This document shows, piece by piece, positions 42,759 to 52,324 of a stretch of 64,000 nt of DNA. The notes under the pieces are model-generated. The model was not told the DNA's origin. It made no database searches and worked only from the letters and a program-made list of their open reading frames with translations. Source of the stretch: Bacillota bacterium (lineage in GTDB: Bacteria; Bacillota; Clostridia; Christensenellales; SZUA-584). Made by a program: the position numbers and the translations under genes. Positions within the stretch are counted from its first letter, which is position 1. The number at the start of each line of letters is the position of its first letter. The stretch lies in contig JAEWCC010000003.1 of assembly GCA_023390815.1 (NCBI GenBank), positions 1-64,000 on the forward strand, given 5' to 3'.

Positions 42759-43235
42759 TTACAACATGTGGGCGATTGTATTGCGAACTTCGTCGTCGCG
42801 CTGGTCGCTCGCGAGCGCAAGTTCGGAAACCAATATCTGCATGGATGTACCCAGCATCTTTTTCTCGCTGGAGGACAAGCTCTTTTTTTCTTCCCGTTTC
42901 AGCAAGCTTTTAATCACAGATGCGATCTCGAATACGTTGCCGGATCTCATCTTTTCAAGGTTCTCACGGTTTCTCCGGTTCCAGTTGGTGCTCTCCTCCA
43001 CGTCCTCGAGCGATTTAAACGATTCGATCACACGATGGCATTCGTCCGGTGATATGACGCCCCTGAGGCCCGCCTGCTGCGCGGTCTCAACCGGCACGTG
43101 TACCTTGATGTCCCCTTCTGAAAATCTCAATATGTAATAACTCTTTTGTTCGTTCAAAAAAAGCTTTTCTTCGACTGCTTCTATAATCCCGGCCCCGTGC
43201 ATCGGATATGCAATTTTATCCCCTGCTTTAAACAT
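42759..43235 (-). CDS. CarD-family transcription regulator
   Basis: 158 residues. N-terminal RNA-polymerase-interacting Tudor-like domain (GDKIAYPMHGAGIIEAVEEK), then a helical DNA-binding part (NWNRRNRENLEKMRSGNVFE). CarD/CdnL binds the polymerase beta subunit and stabilises open complexes, mainly at rRNA promoters. Upstream of the PIN/TRAM gene on the same strand. AGGAGGCACCG precedes the ATG. Confidence 0.95.
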   Translation of the reverse strand: MFKAGDKIAYPMHGAGIIEAVEEKLFLNEQKSYYILRFSEGDIKVHVPVETAQQAGLRGVISPDECHRVIESFKSLEDVEESTNWNRRNRENLEKMRSGNVFEIASVIKSLLKREEKKSLSSSEKKMLGTSMQILVSELALASDQRDDEVRNTIAHML

Positions 43236-43392
43236 CGGTGCCTCCTGTTACTTAAAACTAATGATATAGCAGGCGAGCAGCTTTGTCAAACACCGCACAA
43301 GACGCTCCAAGGCGTAAAAAGCCCCGATAACCCGATTACACGCTCCCGCCTCCGCGCGCATAAGCTGTATCAAAACAAACAAGGAGCCGATT

Positions 43393-43833
43393 ATGGAACA
43401 TATCGCAAACGGCGCGATTGCTTTGGTACGCGGCAATTCGCTTGCGCCGGGGCTGTCGGGCGTCGTGCGCTTTTTTGATACCCCCGCGGGGGTGCGCGTT
43501 GACGCGCGCATTCAGGGCCTGCCCCGCAATAAAACCGGCTTTTACGGTTTTCATCTTCACGAAACAGGTGAATGCGTGCCGCCGGACTTTGTGAGCGCGC
43601 AAGGCCATTATAACCCGTCGGGTGCGGAGCATCCGCTGCATGCCGGGGACTTCCCGCCGCTGCTCGCGACCGACGCGCTCGAAGCCTGGCTCGCATTTGT
43701 CACGACGCGCATTACGATCCGGGATATCATAGGGCGCAGTGTGATCATTCATACGCAGCGTGACGATCTCACCTCTCAGCCCGCGGGCGATGCCGGACAG
43801 CGCATTGGCTGCGGCGTGATACGTATGCTGTAG
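43393..43833 (+). CDS. Cu/Zn superoxide dismutase family protein without signal peptide
   Basis: 146 residues. SodC motifs are present: GFHLHETGEC (copper His pair), GHYNPSG, HPLHAGDFPPLL (zinc loop) and GRSVIIHTQRDD, then the disulfide Cys in GCGVI. No signal peptide or lipobox is seen, whereas SodC is normally exported. The copper and zinc ligands look largely intact, so it could be active, or it could be a structural homologue. AAGGAGCCGATT precedes the ATG. Confidence 0.85.
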   Translation: MEHIANGAIALVRGNSLAPGLSGVVRFFDTPAGVRVDARIQGLPRNKTGFYGFHLHETGECVPPDFVSAQGHYNPSGAEHPLHAGDFPPLLATDALEAWLAFVTTRITIRDIIGRSVIIHTQRDDLTSQPAGDAGQRIGCGVIRML

Positions 43834-43977
43834 CGGCGGGTGTTCGTTTGGCTTATCGCGGCTTTCCGCATTATTCGCTAAAATTGGACATGTTGTTTCC
43901 TTTTTGTTTACACGGTTTCATCAACTTGTAGGATTCACTTGCCGTCAAATATGGTACAATGCCAGAGAGGTGATGAT

Positions 43978-44424
43978 ATGAACGGCGTGTACGAGGCGGC
44001 GTCACTCGCGATGCGATACTGGTTTGTCATCGTGGGCGCCATCGTACTGCTCGGCGTAACGAGCATTTCTATCAAAGAATACCGCGACAAGCGTTATGTA
44101 TTGGGCGTGGCGAAAAGCAGCATCGGTTATCTTGCCGTGGTATCCGGCCCGGATGAGATCCGCGGAACCAAGATGCAGCTGATGCCCCAGAATACCATCG
44201 GGCGCTCGCGCCGCGCAGATATTGTGATTGCCGACCGCAGTGTGGACAAGGCACACGCCCAGATTTACCTTGCCGACGACGACGCGGTCTATTTGAGCCG
44301 ACTCGGCAGTGGTGAAATCACCTTGAACGGTACACGCGTGGAAAGCTTTGCGCGCGTTAAAGCTGCGGATATCGTTTGCTTTGGAAACGTCGTTGTACGT
44401 GTGCACTTAAAAGAGGTGGAATGA
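43978..44424 (+). CDS. Membrane-anchored FHA domain protein
   Basis: About 148 residues. One N-terminal membrane helix (YWFVIVGAIVLLGVTSI), then a forkhead-associated domain with NTIGRSRRADIVIADRSVDKAHA, the phosphothreonine-binding loop. FHA proteins next to rodA/ftsW and a PBP usually link Ser/Thr kinase signalling to cell-wall growth. The start at 43978 follows AGAGGTGAT; the longer frame from 43939 lacks a site. Overlaps the next gene by ATGA. Confidence 0.88.
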   Translation: MNGVYEAASLAMRYWFVIVGAIVLLGVTSISIKEYRDKRYVLGVAKSSIGYLAVVSGPDEIRGTKMQLMPQNTIGRSRRADIVIADRSVDKAHAQIYLADDDAVYLSRLGSGEITLNGTRVESFARVKAADIVCFGNVVVRVHLKEVE

Positions 44425-45674
44425 TGGTACTCGAACGAAGAGGCGCAGGCGCGCTGCTCGCGCTCACAATCATGCTGCTGCTGTCGGCCTGCGGGCTGCT
44501 CTCCTTTAGGGAAGGCAGCTTTGACGTCGGCATTGCCGCGTTTGGCCTCGGGGCCACGCTGCTGATGCTGCTGGGCTACAACCTCGCCGCGATCATATTC
44601 CGTCATATTGACCGCATCACGCTGGTCATATGCTTCTTTCTGTGCAGCGTCGGCCTCATCATGCTCGCGCGGCTCGATATGGAGACCGCGGTGCGCCAGC
44701 TGATTTTTCTGGCCGCATCCTGTGTAGTCATGTTTATCGCCGTAGCGGTCATCCGCCGCACACGCGATTTCGGCAAGCTCAACTACCTGTTCATGGTGGG
44801 TGCCGTCGGCCTGCTCATGCTGTCGCTGGTGTTCGGCCGGGCGACGGGCGGCGCAAAAAACTGGGTTAACATCGCCGGTTTCACGTTCCAGCCGAGTGAA
44901 TTTGCGAAGGTGCTTTTCATCATCAATTCAGCCTACTTTTTCGCGCAGCGGCGTGCAAAAGCCGCCTTCATCGCATACGTCATCTATTCGGGGCTTTGCG
45001 TGATGATTCTGGTGGTTTCGAACGACCTCGGAGCTGCGCTGCTCTTTGGAGGCACGTTCCTGATCGTGTTCTTCGCCGCCACAGGGCGCGTACTGCTGAC
45101 GCTCGCAGGGCTCGGCGTAGGCGCGGCGGGTGCTGTCGCCAGTTACTATGTGGTTTCGCACGTCAAGACGCGCGTGCAGGTTTGGCACGATCCCTGGACC
45201 TACTACAACACTACGGGGTATCAAATCGTACAGGGCCTGATGGCGATCGCGGCGGGCGGGATGTTCGGCGCAGGGCTCGGCCTCGGCAGTCCGAACCTCA
45301 TACCCGTCAATACGAGCGACTACATCTTCGCGGCGATCTGCGAGGAGTTTGGGCTGCTGTTCGGCATCATCACCATTCTGCTGTACCTCGTATTCATCAT
45401 CCGAGGCATGATCATCGCCATGAACGCACGCTCGCGTTTCGACGCGCTGCTCGTGTTCGGCGCGACGTGTATGCTCTCGCTGCAGTCGTTCATCATCATC
45501 GGCGGTGTCATCAAGCTGATTCCGCTGACGGGCATTACGCTGCCCTTCATCAGCGCGGGTGGCAGCTCGATCATCGCCTGCATGGGCCTTGTGGGCATCA
45601 TCGAAGGCGTAGCCGCCAAAAACGGCGAGGGCGATGAGCAGGAAATCGTTGAAGCGGGAGGTGAAGTGCTGTGA
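44421..45674 (+). CDS. FtsW/RodA-family peptidoglycan polymerase (SEDS)
   Basis: About 417 residues, around ten membrane helices. SEDS motifs: RATGGAKNWVNIAGFTFQPS near residue 150 and GSPNLIPVNTSDYIFAAI with the conserved acidic region after it (CEEFG), then LPFISAGGSS. Polymerises lipid II together with the PBP encoded next, the FtsW-FtsI or RodA-PBP2 pairing. ATG at 44421 overlaps the FHA stop. The stop overlaps the PBP GTG by 4 nt. Confidence 0.93.
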   Translation: MMVLERRGAGALLALTIMLLLSACGLLSFREGSFDVGIAAFGLGATLLMLLGYNLAAIIFRHIDRITLVICFFLCSVGLIMLARLDMETAVRQLIFLAASCVVMFIAVAVIRRTRDFGKLNYLFMVGAVGLLMLSLVFGRATGGAKNWVNIAGFTFQPSEFAKVLFIINSAYFFAQRRAKAAFIAYVIYSGLCVMILVVSNDLGAALLFGGTFLIVFFAATGRVLLTLAGLGVGAAGAVASYYVVSHVKTRVQVWHDPWTYYNTTGYQIVQGLMAIAAGGMFGAGLGLGSPNLIPVNTSDYIFAAICEEFGLLFGIITILLYLVFIIRGMIIAMNARSRFDALLVFGATCMLSLQSFIIIGGVIKLIPLTGITLPFISAGGSSIIACMGLVGIIEGVAAKNGEGDEQEIVEAGGEVL

Positions 45675-47041
45675 AGAACGTACTGCGCAGAAATATCCGC
45701 ATACTGCTTTTCGTATTTACGTTCATGTTCGCGGGGCTGATCGTCTATTTGGCCTATGCGGAGGCCGCCTACGGCGAGCGCTGGTTCGCAACCCCTTACA
45801 ACCCGCGCATCCAAAACCTTAAAGCCGACATCCTCGACCGCACTGGACTCACGCTGGTCCACTCGGAGGACGGCGATACGGTATATGTAGACGACAAGGG
45901 GATGCGCCGGGCAACCGCGCACATCGTGGGCGACGAATACGGCTTTTCGTACGGCGCACAGACGATGTATTCCACCTATCTGTACGGTTTCGATAAGGAC
46001 ACAATGGGCAAGATTGCCGACCTGATATCGGGCGAAGAAAGCACCGGCAGCAACGTCACGCTGACCATCGACGCGGTGCTCAGCGAAACGGCGCTGAAAG
46101 CCATGGACGACCATTACGGTGCGGTGGTGGTGATGAACTACAAGACCGGCGAGATCCTCGCGAGTGTCTCCTCCCCCACTTTTGATCCCAGCAACATGGA
46201 GCAGTTCATGGAGGGCGGCGGCGACAGCGAGCTTGTGAACCGCGCGTTCTCCGGGCAATATCCGCCCGGCAGCATATTCAAGCTCGTCACCGCTTCGGCG
46301 CTGATAGAGAACGGCCTGGACGATTTCACGACACACTGCAACGGCAGCGCCGAAATCAGCGGTAAAAAAATCGCCTGCACGGGCGAGCACGGCGACGTGG
46401 ATCTGAAGAAAGCCATCGCAAAATCGTGCAATACCTATTTTGCCGAGGCTGCGCAGGAATTGGGTGCGAACGCGCTACTCGCCGAAGCCGATAAGTTTAT
46501 GTTCAACAACTCCATGACGTTTAACGATATCATGATGGGAAAAAGTGCGTTCGACAAACCGGCGGGCAGTATCGATACCGCATGGTCGTCGATCGGCCAG
46601 TATCATGACCTGATTACGCCGCTGCACGCCTGCATGATGGCGGGCAGCATTGCAAATGACGGCGTGATGATGGAACCCAAGCTGCTGCTGTCCGTATCGG
46701 GCGGCGCTTCAACGGGATATACGTTTACACCAAAGGCCGCCGCACAGCCCATCGACAGCGCGATCGCCGAGGATCTGACTGAGATGATGATCGAGTGCGT
46801 GAAAAGCGGCACCGGCAAAAAAGCAGCGATCAAAGGCTACGTCGTTGCCGGAAAGACCGGCACCGCCGAAGTCGCGGGGGAAGAAGGCAACGCATCACAC
46901 GCGTGGTTTGTGGGCTTCATCGACGACGAAGAACACCCTCTCTGCATCGCAGTCGTGCTGGAGCGCGCGGGCTCGGGCGGTTCCAACGCCGCGCCCGTGG
47001 CAAAAACCGTGCTCCAGAAGGCGCTCGATCTGGGGTACTAA
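45671..47041 (+). CDS. Penicillin-binding protein transpeptidase (class B)
   Basis: 456 residues, short for class B and with a small non-catalytic N-terminal part. One membrane anchor at the N-terminus. Catalytic motifs: Ser-x-x-Lys in PPGSIFKLVT, SCN in IAKSCNTYF, KTG in VAGKTGTAEV. Cross-links peptidoglycan with the SEDS protein encoded upstream. Resembles PbpA of actinobacteria and similar Clostridia proteins. GTG start with GGGAGGTGAAGT upstream. Confidence 0.93.
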   Translation: MKNVLRRNIRILLFVFTFMFAGLIVYLAYAEAAYGERWFATPYNPRIQNLKADILDRTGLTLVHSEDGDTVYVDDKGMRRATAHIVGDEYGFSYGAQTMYSTYLYGFDKDTMGKIADLISGEESTGSNVTLTIDAVLSETALKAMDDHYGAVVVMNYKTGEILASVSSPTFDPSNMEQFMEGGGDSELVNRAFSGQYPPGSIFKLVTASALIENGLDDFTTHCNGSAEISGKKIACTGEHGDVDLKKAIAKSCNTYFAEAAQELGANALLAEADKFMFNNSMTFNDIMMGKSAFDKPAGSIDTAWSSIGQYHDLITPLHACMMAGSIANDGVMMEPKLLLSVSGGASTGYTFTPKAAAQPIDSAIAEDLTEMMIECVKSGTGKKAAIKGYVVAGKTGTAEVAGEEGNASHAWFVGFIDDEEHPLCIAVVLERAGSGGSNAAPVAKTVLQKALDLGY

Positions 47042-47050
47042 AAGCAATAT

Positions 47051-48874
47051 ATGAACAACGAGATACTGGAAAAGCTGAAGACCCTGCCCAAAACCCCCGG
47101 CGTATATCAAATGAAAAACGCCGAGGGTAAAATCATTTACGTTGGCAAGGCGCTCGCGCTTAAAAACCGCGTGAGCAGCTATTTTCAGCAGGGAAAAAAA
47201 GACCCCAAGACCGCTGCGCTCGTCGCCGAGATTGCGGATTTTGACTATATTCTCGTTTCCACGGAGCTTGAGGCGCTGATCCTCGAGTGCAACATGATCA
47301 AGCGGTACGCGCCGTATTACAATATCATGCTGCGCGACGACAAGCATTACCCGTATATCCGCATCGACTTCAACGAAAAATTCCCGCGTGTCAGCGTCAC
47401 GCGAAAGGTCGCCAATGACGGTGCGAAGTATTTCGGGCCGTATATCGCCGCGCACCTGCTGCACGACATCCTTGATACGCTGTCCGCGATGTTCCCGCTG
47501 CGCACCTGCAAGAAGGACATCACGCCCGACCCCAAGACGCGCCCTTGCATCAACTACGAGATGGGGCGCTGTCTCGCGCCCTGCGCCGGCAAGGTCAGCG
47601 AGTACGAATATAAGCGCATGACCGCCGAGGTCGCGGATTTTCTTTCAGGCCGTTACAAGGGGCTCGAAAAGCAGCTGCAGGAGGATATGCACACCGCTTC
47701 GGAAAACATGGAGTACGAAAAGGCCGCCGCCGCGCGGGACCGCATCAACGCGCTGCACAGGCTGTTCGAAAAACAAAAGGCGGGCTTCCCCGACCTCAAC
47801 GACAAGGACGTATTCGCCATTTACCAGCAAAACGACGAAGCGGTGATACAGGGCATGTTCGTGCGCAAGGGCGAGCTCAACCATATGGAACGCTTCTTTG
47901 TCAACTGCGCGGGAGAGACTGAATGCGCGGTACTCGCGCATATATTGAAACAGTACTATTCCGACACCGAAGGCGTCGCCAAGCAGATATACACCAATGT
48001 GGAGCCAGCTGAGAAGGAACTCATTGAGGAATGGCTTACGCAAAAGCGCGGCTCCCGGGTGGCGCTGCACGTACCCGAAAAGGGCGACAACAAAAAGCTC
48101 ACGGATATGGCCACCGCCAACGCGAAAGAAACCCTCACCCGCCGTCTCTCACGCATCCGGCAGGAGTATGACGCCACGCAGGGCGCACTCGCCGAGCTCA
48201 AGGCGGCGTTATCACTCACGACCGAGGTCGACCGCATGGAGTGCTACGATATTTCAAACATCCAGGGTACGGATTCGGTGGCTTCCATGGTGGTGTTCCG
48301 CGGTGGCAAGCCCGAGAAAAAATCGTATCGGCGCTTTAAGATCAAGACGGTGGAGGGTGCGAACGACTTTGCCTCCATGAACGAGGTGCTGACGCGCCGA
48401 TTAAAGCGCGGACTACAAGGCGCGGAGGGCTTTGACGAATTACCCTCGCTGATCATCGTGGACGGCGGCAAAGGACAGCTCTCGTTTGCGTATGACGCAT
48501 TGGCTTCGCTTGGTCTCGAAGACCTCCCGCTCATCAGCCTTGCGAAACGCGAAGAAGAGGTTTTCGTGGTGGGCCAGAGCGATCCGATCATACTCGATAA
48601 GAACAGCCATGCCTTAAAGCTGCTGACGCGCATCCGCGACGAGGCGCACCGCTTCGCGATTACATACCACCGATCGCTGCGGCTCAAGAAGGTCGAGGAC
48701 TCTGCCCTGAATAAGATTCCGTTCGTCGGCCCAGCGCGTGTGAAAGCGCTGCTTACCCACTTCGATACGGTCGGCGATATCCGCGCCGCCAGCTTTGAGG
48801 AGCTCCTCGCCGTTCCCGGCATGGACGCGCGTTCGGCGCGAGCGGTCATAGAGTATTTTGAATCGGATATGTAG
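47051..48874 (+). CDS. uvrC: UvrABC excinuclease subunit C
   Basis: 607 residues, normal length. N-terminal GIY-YIG nuclease (TPGVYQMKNAEGKIIYVGKA), the Cys cluster RPCINYEMGRCLAPC, UVR motif (EYEKAAAARDRINAL), RNase-H-like endonuclease (ECYDISNIQGTDSVASMVVF; LIIVDGGKGQL) and C-terminal helix-hairpin-helix DNA binding (IPFVGPARVKALL). Makes both incisions in nucleotide excision repair. Confidence 0.97.
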   Translation: MNNEILEKLKTLPKTPGVYQMKNAEGKIIYVGKALALKNRVSSYFQQGKKDPKTAALVAEIADFDYILVSTELEALILECNMIKRYAPYYNIMLRDDKHYPYIRIDFNEKFPRVSVTRKVANDGAKYFGPYIAAHLLHDILDTLSAMFPLRTCKKDITPDPKTRPCINYEMGRCLAPCAGKVSEYEYKRMTAEVADFLSGRYKGLEKQLQEDMHTASENMEYEKAAAARDRINALHRLFEKQKAGFPDLNDKDVFAIYQQNDEAVIQGMFVRKGELNHMERFFVNCAGETECAVLAHILKQYYSDTEGVAKQIYTNVEPAEKELIEEWLTQKRGSRVALHVPEKGDNKKLTDMATANAKETLTRRLSRIRQEYDATQGALAELKAALSLTTEVDRMECYDISNIQGTDSVASMVVFRGGKPEKKSYRRFKIKTVEGANDFASMNEVLTRRLKRGLQGAEGFDELPSLIIVDGGKGQLSFAYDALASLGLEDLPLISLAKREEEVFVVGQSDPIILDKNSHALKLLTRIRDEAHRFAITYHRSLRLKKVEDSALNKIPFVGPARVKALLTHFDTVGDIRAASFEELLAVPGMDARSARAVIEYFESDM

Positions 48875-48927
48875 CGGGTGTTGTGTAAACCGCATGCTTG
48901 CGGTACACTGAAACTAAGAGGTATGGT

Positions 48928-49833
48928 ATGGATAAGCACGCAGTGCAAAAGGCATTGTGCCAATATATCAGCGATGTGCGGCTCGATGAGCCGATGTCTG
49001 AGCACACCTCCTTCAAGGTAGGCGGCCCGGCGGACGTGCTGGCGCTGCCGGAAACGAAGGAACAGCTGCTGCACGCGGTTCAGACGCTCGCGGCAATCGG
49101 CTGCCCCATGTTCATCATGGGCCGCGGCACGAATCTGCTCGTGCGCTCTGGCGGCATTCGCGGTGCGGTCATCAAGCTCGCCGACAACTTCTCGGGCGTG
49201 ACGGTACAGGGCGAATACGTCACGGCGCAGAGCGGGACGGCGCTTTCCGCACTGATACGCTCTGCCATGGGCAAAGGCCTCGGCGGCGCGGCGTTTCTTG
49301 CCGGCATTCCCGGCACGCTCGGCGGCGCGGTCACTATGAACGCGGGCGCGTACGGCGGCGAGATCAGCGAGGTCGTCGACGAGGTCTATCTCGTATCGCG
49401 CGTGGGTGAAATTACGCTGCGCAACGAGGAGATGCGTTTCGGCTACCGCCGCAGCGTGCTCAGCGATTATCCGATGATCGTTACGGGTGCAAGGCTGAAT
49501 CTGCAGCGCGTTCCCGCTAAAGAAACCAAGCAGGAAGTCGCGGAACTGGCCGAGAGGCGGCGCGAAAAGCAGCCGCTCGAATACCCCAGCGCGGGCAGTA
49601 CGTTTAAGCGCCCCCCGGGTTGCTATGCGGGCACCATGATTGATCAAGCCGGCCTTAAAGGGGTATCCGTCGGCGGCGCGCAGGTATCCGAAAAGCACGC
49701 GGGATTCATCATCAATACCGGCAATGCCACGCCCGAGGATATTTTAAACCTGATCGCGCTCGTTCAGCAGCGCGTGCTGGCAGCCCACGGTGTGAAGCTG
49801 GAACCGGAAGTCAGGATCGTGGGGGAAGAATGA
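48928..49833 (+). CDS. murB: UDP-N-acetylenolpyruvoylglucosamine reductase
   Basis: About 301 residues. FAD-dependent reductase forming UDP-MurNAc for peptidoglycan. Motifs: HTSFKVGGPAD, MGRGTNLLV and GIPGTLGGAVTMNAGAYGGE in the FAD domain, and the catalytic-region SAGSTFKRPPG. ATG at 48928 follows AAGAGG; the longer frame starts without a site. Overlaps the PHP gene by ATGA. Confidence 0.97.
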   Translation: MDKHAVQKALCQYISDVRLDEPMSEHTSFKVGGPADVLALPETKEQLLHAVQTLAAIGCPMFIMGRGTNLLVRSGGIRGAVIKLADNFSGVTVQGEYVTAQSGTALSALIRSAMGKGLGGAAFLAGIPGTLGGAVTMNAGAYGGEISEVVDEVYLVSRVGEITLRNEEMRFGYRRSVLSDYPMIVTGARLNLQRVPAKETKQEVAELAERRREKQPLEYPSAGSTFKRPPGCYAGTMIDQAGLKGVSVGGAQVSEKHAGFIINTGNATPEDILNLIALVQQRVLAAHGVKLEPEVRIVGEE

Positions 49834-50522
49834 AGCTCACTGCGGATTATCACACACATACGGTACACAGCCACGGCAGCGGCAGCGTGACGGATAACAT
49901 CGAGGCCGCGATATCGCGCGGGCTATCTGCGGTCGGCATTACCGATCATTCGATCGCGCATCCGCTCTACGGTGTAAAACGAAGCCGGGTTGGGTATTAT
50001 CTGGAGTGCATTGCGCGCGCAAAGGAAGTTTTTGCAGGGCGTATCGAGGTAAAGGCGGGCATCGAGCTCAACCTTACCGGCCTTAGCGGCCGCTACGATC
50101 TGCCGGAGGGCGCGTTTGACGTGGTGATTATGGGCTACCATAAGGCGGCCCTGTGCACGGACCTTAAAACCGTGTGGACTTTTTTTCGCGGCAAACGCGT
50201 AAACGCGATCACGCAAGCCTATGTGCAGGCGATACAAACCGGGCATATTCACATCGTTTCGCATCCTGGCTACGGCATACCGGTAGACTATCGGCTGCTC
50301 GCGCGGGCATGCGCCGATTATGGCGTACTGTTCGAGATCAATGAAAAGCACGGAGACCTGACGCCTGAAGATATCAACCAAGCGGCAATTGAACCGGTAA
50401 AATTCCTGATTTCGAGCGACGCACACCGGCCTGAGGATGTCGGCTGCGCGCCAAATGCGCTTCGCCTTGCGCAGCGAGCTTCACTGCCCTTAAGCCGCAT
50501 TGTCAACATTACGGAGGAGTAA
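49830..50522 (+). CDS. PHP-domain metal-dependent phosphoesterase
   Basis: 230 residues. Metal ligands in DYHTHTVHSHGSG, GITDHS, the Glu in KAGIELNL, the His in VSHPGYG and SSDAHRPED. Resembles histidinol-phosphatase/YcdX-type PHP proteins; the substrate is unknown. It is commonly placed between murB and rapZ in Clostridia. Confidence 0.9.
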   Translation: MKLTADYHTHTVHSHGSGSVTDNIEAAISRGLSAVGITDHSIAHPLYGVKRSRVGYYLECIARAKEVFAGRIEVKAGIELNLTGLSGRYDLPEGAFDVVIMGYHKAALCTDLKTVWTFFRGKRVNAITQAYVQAIQTGHIHIVSHPGYGIPVDYRLLARACADYGVLFEINEKHGDLTPEDINQAAIEPVKFLISSDAHRPEDVGCAPNALRLAQRASLPLSRIVNITEE

Positions 50523-50525
50523 CAG

Positions 50526-51386
50526 ATGCAGTTTATCATCGTCACGGGACTTTCCGGCGCGGGCCGTTCGCAGGCTTTAAAGCGCCTTGAAGATATGGGC
50601 TATTTCTGTGTGGACAATCTGCCCCCCCGGCTGATCCCTGATTTTGCGCGCATCTGCCTCGCCGACGATCACATCAATAAGGCCGCAACCGTAGTGGACA
50701 TGCGTATGGGCGGCATGTTCGACGATATATTCGGGGCGATCCAGTGCCTTAAAGAGATGACGGATATCGAGCTGTGCATCCTCTACCTCGACGCGGACGA
50801 CGAGGCGCTGGTACGCCGTTTCAAGGAGACGCGGCGCCGCCACCCCATGGCCAAAGACGGCAACATCACGAGCGGCATTACGCGCGAGCGCGCCAAGCTG
50901 CGCAGCATCAAGGATATTGCCAACCATACCATTGATACCTCCACCTACTCCATCAAGAAGTTGGGCGAGGTGATGGAGCATCTGTTCTGCGACGACGCCG
51001 ACAGGGGTATATTGATCACCGTAACCACATTCGGGTATAAGCGCGGCATTCCGCTCGACGCCGACATGGTTTTCGACATGCGCTTCCTGCCCAATCCTTT
51101 TTATGTGGAGCAGCTGAAGGATCATTCCGGCAAAGATCAGGACGTGCGTGAATATGTGCTCTCGTTCCCGCGCGCACGCATCTTCATCGACAAGGTCACC
51201 GAGCTCGTCGCGTACCTTGCACCATATTACCTGGAGCAGGATAAGAAACAGCTTATCATCGCGCTGGGATGCACGGGCGGCATGCACCGCAGTGTGGCGG
51301 TCGCTGAGGAGTTGTACAGCATTTTCAAAGCACAGGGCCACCGCGTGACCATCGAACACCGTGACCTTGGGCTCGACGTGAAGTGA
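50526..51386 (+). CDS. rapZ: RapZ/YvcJ nucleotide-binding protein
   Basis: 286 residues. Begins FIIVTGLSGAGRSQALK, the P-loop with Arg in place of the usual Lys, then YFCVDNLPPRLIPD, the nucleotide-recognition DADDEALVRRFKETRRRHP, and the C-terminal ALGCTGGMHRSVAVAEEL. Hydrolyses ATP/GTP and, in Bacillus, affects competence; in enterics RapZ senses GlcN6P. AGGAGT precedes the ATG. Confidence 0.95.
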   Translation: MQFIIVTGLSGAGRSQALKRLEDMGYFCVDNLPPRLIPDFARICLADDHINKAATVVDMRMGGMFDDIFGAIQCLKEMTDIELCILYLDADDEALVRRFKETRRRHPMAKDGNITSGITRERAKLRSIKDIANHTIDTSTYSIKKLGEVMEHLFCDDADRGILITVTTFGYKRGIPLDADMVFDMRFLPNPFYVEQLKDHSGKDQDVREYVLSFPRARIFIDKVTELVAYLAPYYLEQDKKQLIIALGCTGGMHRSVAVAEELYSIFKAQGHRVTIEHRDLGLDVK

Positions 51387-51396
51387 CGGAGGGGCC

Positions 51397-52320
51397 ATGT
51401 CTTTCTCTTCCACCGCAAAGAGCGAAATCTGCCGCATGGCAGCAGAAAGCGACTGTTGTGAGCTTTCGGAGCTTACAGCGCTGCTGCATACTGCGGGCTC
51501 CATCCGCATCTCGGGAGACGGAGTCGCGCTGCGCCTCGATACGGAACATCCGGGCGTCGCAAGGCGGGCTTTCCAGATCATCAAGTCGCTCTACGGCACA
51601 AGCGCCAAGATGGAGATGCATACGAACCGGCTGAAGCAGAACCATATCTATGCGCTGCTGATTGATCCGGGCGCGGCACAGATGATCGTACTCGATACGC
51701 ACCTGATGGACCCGGACGGTATCCGTATGAGTGCGCAGGCAGCGTCACAGCGTGAATGCTGCCGCATCGCGTTTGTTCGCGGGGCGTTTCTGGGCGGCGG
51801 ATCGGTAACGAATCCTGAACGGCGCTATCATATGGAATTTGTGTGCAGTCAAAAGGATTTTGCGCATGAATTGTTGAATATAATGGTACAGCTGGACATT
51901 ACCGCGAAGATGATCATGCGCGGCCAAAGCTTTGTTGTATACCTCAAGGAAAGCGACGCGATCGTTACGCTGCTGACCATGATGGGTGCGCATACGGCCA
52001 TACTGAACATGGAAAATATCCGTATCTTTAAAAGTGTGCGCAATAACGTCAACCGCAAGGTCAACTGCGATTCGGGCAATCTATCCAAGACCGTGAACGC
52101 ATCGCTGCAGCAACAAGATTATATTGAGACCATTCGGGATCATATGGGCCTTGAAACCCTTAGCGCCCCGCTGCGGGAAATCGCGGAGGCGCGCCTTAGT
52201 TTCCCCGAAGCGACGCTGGGCGAGCTCGCAGAAACGCTCGGCACCTCAAAATCCACCGTCAATCACAGACTGCGCAAGTTAAGCAGCATCGCGCTGCAGC
52301 TAAAAAACACAAGGGGGTAG
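51397..52320 (+). CDS. whiA: Sporulation/division regulator WhiA
   Basis: 307 residues. N-terminal degenerate LAGLIDADG-like domains (AFVRGAFLGGGSVTNPE) and a C-terminal helix-turn-helix (TLGELAETLGTSKSTVNHRL). Controls division and, in actinobacteria, sporulation genes. It follows rapZ by 10 nt; the yvcK gene usually found between them is absent. GGAGGGG precedes the ATG. Confidence 0.95.
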   Translation: MSFSSTAKSEICRMAAESDCCELSELTALLHTAGSIRISGDGVALRLDTEHPGVARRAFQIIKSLYGTSAKMEMHTNRLKQNHIYALLIDPGAAQMIVLDTHLMDPDGIRMSAQAASQRECCRIAFVRGAFLGGGSVTNPERRYHMEFVCSQKDFAHELLNIMVQLDITAKMIMRGQSFVVYLKESDAIVTLLTMMGAHTAILNMENIRIFKSVRNNVNRKVNCDSGNLSKTVNASLQQQDYIETIRDHMGLETLSAPLREIAEARLSFPEATLGELAETLGTSKSTVNHRLRKLSSIALQLKNTRG

Positions 52321-52324
52321 ACCG

